This document shows, piece by piece, positions 35,701 to 44,700 of a stretch of DNA of 64,000 nt. How positions within the stretch are numbered: the first letter of the stretch is position 1; every line of letters starts with the position of its first letter. Both the position numbers and the translations under genes were made by a program. The notes below the pieces were generated by a model, which did not search any database, had not been told where the DNA came from, and saw only the letters and a program-made list of their open reading frames with translations. Source of the DNA: Xiphydria camelus (lineage: Eukaryota; Arthropoda; Insecta; Hymenoptera; Xiphydriidae); assembly GCA_963678675.1 (NCBI GenBank), contig OY783193.1:10030822-10094821 (forward strand). The letters run 5' to 3'.

Positions 35701-38700
35701 CGGAAGAATGCTGGTTAAATCGGGATTTTATTTCAATTAATTTGGTTGATTATGCTTTTTATTGTATTAATTTTGATTTAACTATAATATTATATTCTGC
35801 GAATTTATTGAATTATATCTAATTGCGGAAGGAAACGAACGAATGAAATGGGGAATAAATTCACAAAAATTTGAGGGTAGCGAAATCCGGTTCGTGTAAT
35901 CATTGAAAAATAATGAACCACTCACGTATTCGGGCTTCAGCTTCTTGTCGTTTCCCCGAACGACGAGTTTTTCAAGTTTCTCTAGATGGCCGTTGAGGAA
36001 GTCGATGTCCTTCAAACGAAGCTCTTCACCGATTATGTCCAGATCCCTCACAGGATCGACATCGCCCTCGATATGCGTGACGTCGTCGTCCTCGAATGCC
36101 CCTGAAACAAGAGAACAGCTAACTCTTGAACAAAAATTAAAAAGTGGAAGGCGAAAATCTCCTGAATGCATAAACGCGTAATCAGGAACCGCGAATCCGC
36201 ACGAATAATTACAAGTCAATTTTATGAATTTTTAATTGAATCGTATTCGGGATTTTTATTAAATGTCTTCGAAGCCTCCAGCATGAAAGAAGCACCCGAC
36301 GAAATATTAGAGTATAACATTCTCCGACGCTTGCAGGTACGTCAACTTCTCCCTGACCGCCGGACACTCGCAAACTTATCGTCCCGTTCCATGAAAGAGA
36401 GGTGTATAGCGAGAAATGGGTTTCCACTTCCACCGGTAAAACCAGGGCGAGAGACGTGGTTTCGTGACGGTGCGGAAAGAGGGCGAAGAAACGCCCATCG
36501 ACGGAGACCCTGATATCTTCCACGAATTTTCTGGTGAACGAAGCGTCGCTCGCTTCGAGCTATACCTATGTGGAAGACACGTGGTACCTGTCTGTACTAT
36601 TTACCAATACCCTATCAGTCGAGCCTGTACTTATCGCGCGGAATTGCAAGAGTATTCTCTACCATTCATATATATTTTTCATTTACACGAATTTTCATGA
36701 CATATCAGACCGATGATACGGTTATTCAGTTTCTCCGGGCTACCAGCAAGAAAAAAAAACATCGCGCATCGGACCTCATCATCAACTTTTGTAGGTCAGA
36801 ATGTAGTCGAACGAACGCAAATATGGTCAAACAAATAAACGCATCATTTTACGATATTTGACGGCCGAGAACGACAGGGGAGAATTGTTTTCCTCCCGAC
36901 CCCTCGACGTCGCTACGTCGATTCCCTGTACCGGTGTCGACGATAGGAGCGATTCCTCGAAGGAAGGACGATTCCTGCACCGGGAAAGTACTTCCATGTA
37001 AGCCGCAAGAGCGTTTCAGCGGTTTCCGGAAAGGTTTGTCAATGTGCAAAGTGCGTTAGGGTGCCGCAGGACTACTGATAATGCGAGTAACGTGTGGGTT
37101 TTCGCGGTGCGTGACAGTAATCGTGCGACACCTGGTAATGCGTTGTAAGTATTCCCAGAAACGCCATCCCGTGAACAAGTATGAATGATGCCCCCCGATA
37201 AGTATAACGATTTCTTGATTGAAAGAAAGTGAGGGACGCGAGAGGAGAGACGAGGATCGACGTTTTGATAAAATCTGGCGACGTTCGTCCTCGCGTTTCC
37301 TTCTTTTCCACTCGGATGGCTGACCTGACGACTTTTTATCGCGTCTCCGTCGTCGACGATAACCTCGAGGCTGTTGGCACGTTTCTCGCGTGTCAACGAC
37401 GACGCGCTCGAAGCTATTCGAAATTTTTTTAGACGAGAGATCGGCGAGCAGCGCGTTTCGGATAGAGCGAGTCGTTAAAAACTCATTCGAATGGGCAAAT
37501 GCTTTGGGGGGCGTCGGGATTTATTTCGTATGACCCGAAGGAGAGAAGTTGATCTCGGCACGCGGAGCGCTGCTTAACGATCCGGTTAATTAGCACGCGA
37601 GCGTGGAGACCGAGTTCCAAGTGGGTACTCTTGAGTTAAAATTAAGAATATTGTAAAAACTTACGACAAAGGTGAAATATGGCGTCGCAGGCGCTGATGT
37701 GCGAGAGGAAAGCATTTCCCAGACCCTGTCCTTCCGCGGCACCCTTGACCAGGCCGGCGATGTCCACCACGTTCAGAAATCCTGGAACTTTGCTGAAACG
37801 CGATAGATTGGAAGATCAAATCGTCGTGCGTAAAACGCAATACGTTTTCGCTCCGATTAAAATTTTAAACTCCACATTACTGGGTCGAAAAATAAACCGA
37901 AGTCATTGCTCGAATCGTAATCGATCATTCTCCCGTGGAAAACGCTAACGAGAGTCTCTATAAGTACATACAGAAAAAAATGATTTTGCAGTCTGAGCAA
38001 AACTAGATTTTGCTGAGGACTTGTTGCTGTCGTGACAAAAATATTATCTGTGGCGGCAAAAAATATGTCCAATAGTAGCAACAATATTTGCTGGGATAGC
38101 GAATATTTTTACCGAAAAAACTTCACTGTGATTGTGCAGTTACATTTGCTGTTATTGGACATATCTCTTGCGGTCACAGATGATATTTTTGTCATGACAG
38201 CAAATAGGGTCTCACTGCAAAATAATTTTTTTCTCGTGGTCCTCTGAATTGAGATCAAAAGTCCCGCGTGCTACGCTCGCGCGAATCGACGCGTGAAGGA
38301 AGGGGGCGTGGGATGATCGGGGGAAAAAGGACGCGATAGATATGGACGGAGAAAGGGGGGCGCCTAGCGACAATGAGCTGTATTTAAATGCTAATGCCAG
38401 CCTCGTTAAACAATTAGCCTTTGAAGAGAGGCGTCGGGAAAAGTGGAGGCAGAGGTGGGTGGGCGCATTAGGCGGCTTTCATCACAGGCTGCAGGATCCG
38501 GTGACACGTGCCGCACTACCACAGCCACCCGAGCGGCTTTCCGACGCGCTAAATGTCCACTCTTTGATCCGTCGAATCACGATGCTTCCGCGCACCTTTT
38601 CAGATCTCTCCGAATCAAAAGCAGTCGCGATGAACTATCCCGAGGTCATCGCTGTATTTTTGCGAGGGTCGCAGTAAGACAGTTGGTATGATTTAATAAG

Positions 38701-41700
38701 AAAGAAAAGAATAATTACAAAGTGAAAGCAGGGATTGTGAAATTTTGCAGACATACTGCGGATGTCTAAAAAATTACTGCGACGTAGTTTTTTCATGAAA
38801 TAAAGAAAAATCGTAGGAGGATTCGCGAAAGAAGTTCGGAGAAAAATTCCCTACACGATTTGCCATCGACTTTCAGGGGAATTTCCAGGAAAACGTCAAC
38901 CCCCCCTCGTCGCGCTACTCCGTTTGCGAGTGGAACCCGCGCCGCGGAGTCGATAGAGGCACGATTTATGAAGTCAGTCCGTGTTTGGTGCGTCGGTATT
39001 TCAGAGGCGAGCGAATTCAGACTAATCTGCATTGCAGATCACGTGCCGCGAAGCCAGAGCGCGTCCCCCGCCTTCCACCCCCGCCGGAATAAAGGGCAAG
39101 ACGTATGGAAATGTCTCACAGTTATTCCGAATCGTTTCCTCCGCGAGGGTTTACCGCGGCAGCGGCATATTCCCTCCGGGGTGGAGCGACGATAACGTAT
39201 TCCCCGGGCATTCGTCGTCGCGCGCGATGGAAATATAACGCGCCTTGCGCTCGCTTACCTGGCTGGTTTGAAGTACTCGCAGAGATAGTCGAACCTCGCA
39301 TCGGGAACGGGTACGCGACGTGCTTGAAAGAAAACAGAGAAGAAAAAAATGGTCAGACACGATTGCCGCTAAGATGATAAGCGATTTTAAATATTTCAAA
39401 TCTAGGAATATCAATTTCTATCAGCCTCGATATTTTCATCGCGCGGACCTCGATTTAATCTTCGTAGAATCTCATCGCGAAGATCGGCGCAATTACTTGT
39501 GAGAGAAAACGTCTAGTTGAATACGAACCTGATAGAAAAATTTATTTGAGATAAATAAGAATTTATTCATATCGGATAAATAAATGAATAAAACAAATTG
39601 AATTAAATAAATGTTTTGCATACCTTTTTAATCGAGTATGAATCTAGAGAACACTTACTTAATTTAAGTAGACTTTTATTCGATGTGAATAAATTCCTCT
39701 TCATTTAAAATAAATTTTCTACCAGGTTCGTATTCAACCAGACCTTTTCTCTGAGTGTAAGGAACAGCTGGAACCTTTTTTCCGCCTTGGACAAGCGTTC
39801 ATTCGATACATCTTCACTAAATCAGGAAACCCTCGTGAGCCGTCGTCGTTCTCCTAGATTCCCCCCTGTCGAAAATTTGGGTTGGCGAAGTTCGTCGAAA
39901 TTTGATCACAGAGTTGTTCTTCGCGCCTTTAGTCCGCCCTGTTTTGCGTTCCATCGCCTCCAACGAACTCTTCCTCGCATTCCTCGGCGGTACTGTTACT
40001 TGAGGATTGATCTTCCTCTTGAAACTGCGAGTCGCCACGTCGACAATCTGACATCTTCCCTCGATTCTCCTCATCACTTCCTCGTAAATCGCAACCTCCT
40101 TCAGATCGCAGGACACGTGATGGACCTTCAGGTAAGCTCCCACATAGACAGCTGCCGCAATGCTGGCAGACATCCCAGGTAACTTCGGTCGCAAAACTCC
40201 GACGCTGTTCACGGCTCTGACTATCAAAGTCGCCACTGTTTGCTCCAGAAACCCCAAATTGGGCAGCGTTTTTATCTCGATGGGTTGCAAACACTGCTGG
40301 AAGTGTATCTCGACGGTCGAGTACCTCGAAGTTCGACGCATGAATTCCCTGCGACACTCTTCCGAGCAAAAGAGGTAAAGCTTGTCGAGGTACATGACAG
40401 CTAGATTGTTTTCTCCGCGAATCAACTTGCGTTTTGGCAGATTTTCAACGTAGGTGACCAGGCAGAAGCCTCCGACTCGAAGACGCTTCGCCCAACAGGC
40501 GTGCTCCACGTCGAAGGACTCCTCGATTATTCTCGGTCGGTCTTCGGGTAGTCTGGCGTTGTTCAGAGGAGGCAGATACTCGAGGGGTTTCTCGCAGAAG
40601 AGTTCGAGATGACTGGGACACACCCAATAAAAATACTCGCGATACTGAACCATTCCATGCTGATCAGGTGGCGCCCCGGAGAAGTTCATAGAACCGTCAC
40701 GCGTGAAACAAACGGGGCAAAATGACTCGAAGTGACTCTGCTTCTCCCTGAACTCGTAAGGAGAGACACACAAGTAAGAGAGACGGTGAACCTTGTCGTA
40801 GGCAGCTTCCCGAAAGTATTTTTTGATCCTGGAGAACCTCCGACGAACTTCCTCGTCAGCTCGAGTCCACACACACCACTTTCTGGTGGTTGCATCCACA
40901 TCGAAGACGTTCTGCGAGAATCTCTTCAGCCAATAGCGAAATTGTTGCGCGTCCTTGCACCACTCCAGGTACTGATGCGTCAGATACGAAGAGGAGAACG
41001 AAGGAGGCTTCTTTATTTGCTCTGCCTCAGTTGCTAGGCACTCCAGACAGAAGTCCAGGTCAGCCTTGAGGTCTAGGATGATCATTGGTTGAATCGCGAG
41101 GAAGGCGAGCTCTTCTGCTTCCGCCTGGTTGGCCGGGAAACCATCCAGGACGTATCCTTGAGACGACGAGCGCGGGTCTATGGAAAATAACTCTACTGCT
41201 CTCGCTATGGACTCTTCCATAGCCACGTGACCACCGCGCAAATGGGCGTCGGTAAGTCGAGCGAGCTCGCTCCAGGAGAAGTTCTTCAGGGTGTGTCGTA
41301 GAGCTTGGCCACGAGTTATCACCTTCATGCCGTAAGTCCTGGCGAATCGCTCAGCCAGTGTACTCTTGCCACACTTGGGAGGGCCGATGATGGAGACGCG
41401 CGCAGGGATCAGTGGCGAACATGAGTCCTGGTCAAGGTACTTCAAGGGATGCTTCGTGAATTTCTCTAAGTACTCTTTGCCAGTGAGAAAATATACGTAC
41501 TGGCGATGCAAGACAGGGTATACTTGTTGTTGCGCTTCCATCGATAGGAACATTTGGAAAGGATTCTTTTTCTCGTATAATTGTACTGGACAATAACGAC
41601 CGAAGGAGCTGAGGAAATAATAGCCGCAATCTAGCAGCCTCTCCGCAGTCTCCAGATCTATTGGGTACGTTCTCTCGAGCGCGGAAGAATTTCGGAAGAT

Positions 41701-44700
41701 ATAGGGATCGAGAAGTCTGAGGATCTTGAAGAATACTAATGATACATCCACTTCGGCGTCAACCTCTATCCAAGGGATAGACGAATCGTCCTCTAATACC
41801 GTTCTAGCCGAGGCCAGATTCTGACTCGCTTCCTCGTAGAACTCCTCCACTTCTCTAGATATTCTCTCTCTGGCATCTTGCGGATCCTCCCAGTCATCGA
41901 ACTTAACTGGCTCTGCGAACTCTTCGTACCACGCTTGTTCGAGTTCTATTAAGTCTACTGCTGCTTGGTTTTCGTTGGGATCTATAAGTTTGGAATCTAC
42001 GGAATCTTTAGAGACGACAAGTGCTGGTGCTGGAACTGTCTGAATCACTGCTGTATCAGAGGCACGTGGTGGATCCGAAAATGGAAATTCGCCATCTTCC
42101 ATTTCGTCAGCCTCTTCGAATTCCTCCATTTCCTTTTCAGCAATCGATAAATTGGCTCTTCGCTCTCGTCTTCTTTGCCTGGCCTTCTTCTCTATCCACT
42201 TTTTTTTATTATTTTCGAAAGTTTCTAGTTCGATGATGTATCTCTCCTCCTCCTTGACCTTTATGATTTCTTGCTTTTCCTTCCAAGCCTGAAAAAGTTT
42301 TGGCACGAGTCGTTCTTGCACTTTTTCTAAACTGCATCGCAGTTCTAGTATTATTTCAGGTACGGCAAAGTTTTCCAAAGCCGCAGTGACGTCTTCCGGG
42401 CATGTTGGAAAACCGTCAAAAATTACGCCACCTTCGTCATAGGGCGCGCGGAAGAAATTCAGGTGACACTCTTTCAGCATCTTCTTCGGCAAGGTTCCAC
42501 CTTCTTTTAGATATTTTCGAATAAATGATCGTATCGTCACTTTATCGATGTCGTAACGCTGATCTTCCGGGTCTTCTGGTAGTTCGATTTCCACTTCCTC
42601 TTCCGCTAAGCCAGCGAAAATCTCGTGTTTGGACCCTATTGAAGGAAATCCTCGCATCTTCATGTACTTATCTAATCGTATGAAGAAATCGACTTGGGCC
42701 AATCCACATTCTTTAGATATCTTAGCCGATACTGTCGTTTTTCCACTTCCGGGAGGACCAACGATGCTCAGGCGAAACGGTGGAATAACTTCCAAAGGAC
42801 TCTTTAAAGGAAGAACTTTATAAGGATCGCTTATGAAGTCGTAAAGTGCTTCTTCACTGGACAGCAAGTAAATCTTGTTCTGGAAAATCGCGCTGAATTC
42901 GTCCTTGCCTTTCCAAAGGACCCCGTAACGACGCAGAGCCAATGGGCAGTAAGGACCAGTATCGCCTAAGCGTCTATTGTCATGATTTTCCATTTCGTCC
43001 CCCCGGGAATTTTTTGTCCGTTTGTCTTCTTCCTCTTCTTCTTCAGCAACGGTTCCTTCCCGTGCTGTGCTGCCTTCCGTAACAATATTTTCAGCCTCCT
43101 TGTCTCTCTCCTCGTCTGTCATTAGAATCGCAGGATGTCTATATCGATCTTTGATGTGTTTCAAAACCTTCTTCAGAAGATCTTCATCCGTGCTGAGATC
43201 ACAGTCGATCGCTTCTTGTTCATTTTCAAACAGTGTCTCTTGAAATGTCTGCCAATCAACTTCGAATCGTTTAATATCAAGGATATAACTTTCCTCAGTT
43301 TCTTTGGAACGAATTTTTAAAACACCACCGTCTTCTTCTTGGTCTTCTTGTGCTATATTATTTTCATCACCTTCTTTGTATTCCGTTCCCTCTCCAATTA
43401 TATTATGACGACGCCATTTTTCGATCAATTTTTTATAAGGATTTTTCTCGCGAATAACGATTACGTCGTAAGGAACTATACCAGCTTTTGCAATCATTCT
43501 CCAGACTTCAGGGTCCGCGTACATATCATCCAAAACCCAACCACCTTCCCTGACTATTCCAAAATCTCCCGGAATATCCGGAATCATTGCAATATTTCGA
43601 ATCAACATTTCAGCTCGATCCTTTTTGCTGATCTCAATGGGTTCATCGTACAAGTACTTAACGCGTTCATCCAAAATGGTCGCTACTTCCGGATCGTGAG
43701 CCGTTAATTGGCGAACAGGTGGCTCCTTCAAACGTAGGTGATCCGGTGCGAATTCTCGCAATACTTCGTTGTCTCGTTCAATGCGTTTCCTCGAATTTTC
43801 ATTACTTTCGAGAAATCCGAGCTCATGTACCTGCAGTTCCTTTCGAACCTTCTCGAGTTCTTCAGGGTTCGCTGGAAAGGCTTCACCTTGTTCGTATTTT
43901 TCGGCAATGATATCAATCAGACGAATAGCTACAGGTCGGACTTCCTGGTACCAGGCTTCTAAAGCAGCAACTCTCGATGCCTCTCTTTCCTCCCATTCCT
44001 TCATCAACCGTTTCCCCAATTCGAGAATGACGTCTTCAACAATTTCTAGTACAGCAGCGGCTACATTAGCTTCGATGCGCTCTTCAATGAGTGTCTTCTC
44101 TAAAGCTTGAACGTCAATAACAATGCCGCCGAGAGCATCGGCGAGTTCATTGCTCAGTTGGCTCTTTCCACAGTACTTGGGGCCGAAAATGGCCACCTTG
44201 CAACTCGGTCGAGGATTTGGTGGTAGCAAGAAAGGACGTGGGTTCAGCAAGAATGTCTCCATAGCTTCTTGAGAAGACAGAAAGAAGATTTCGCTCGTGA
44301 AACGCACCGCGAAGTCAGCCCGACCCTCGACAGTCCTTCCCCTAGCGAGAGCAACTGGACAGTGGTACTGCCACTGGGACAATCTCCACCGAAACCTATG
44401 AGAGACTACACCTCTTTCTGACAGCTCTTCGAAAGCTTCCTCTGGTGTCTTTCCCTGAAACTCCTCAATCACAGTTTCCGCAGTCTCTTCGCCGCCTTCG
44501 ATCTCTTCAACCTCTTCTGACATCTTCAGCGGTAGTATCACTCGAGGCAAGGGCAGCGTGCGCAACCTTACACCGACGATTTGGAACATTTGAGTGGCGC
44601 TGGTGCGTGTATCTACGCGAATCACGTGCTGAGGATTGTGCAGAAGAACTCTCTTCTCGATACAAGGTAGAGCATAGCGTTCGTAGGTGTTGCACTGCAC

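Noticed and set aside
38342..38677. 111-codon plus-strand frame ([16 protein letters not shown]...)
   Set aside because: Lies in an OLA1 intron on the opposite strand, no recognised domain or splice sites; cannot be supported without transcript evidence.
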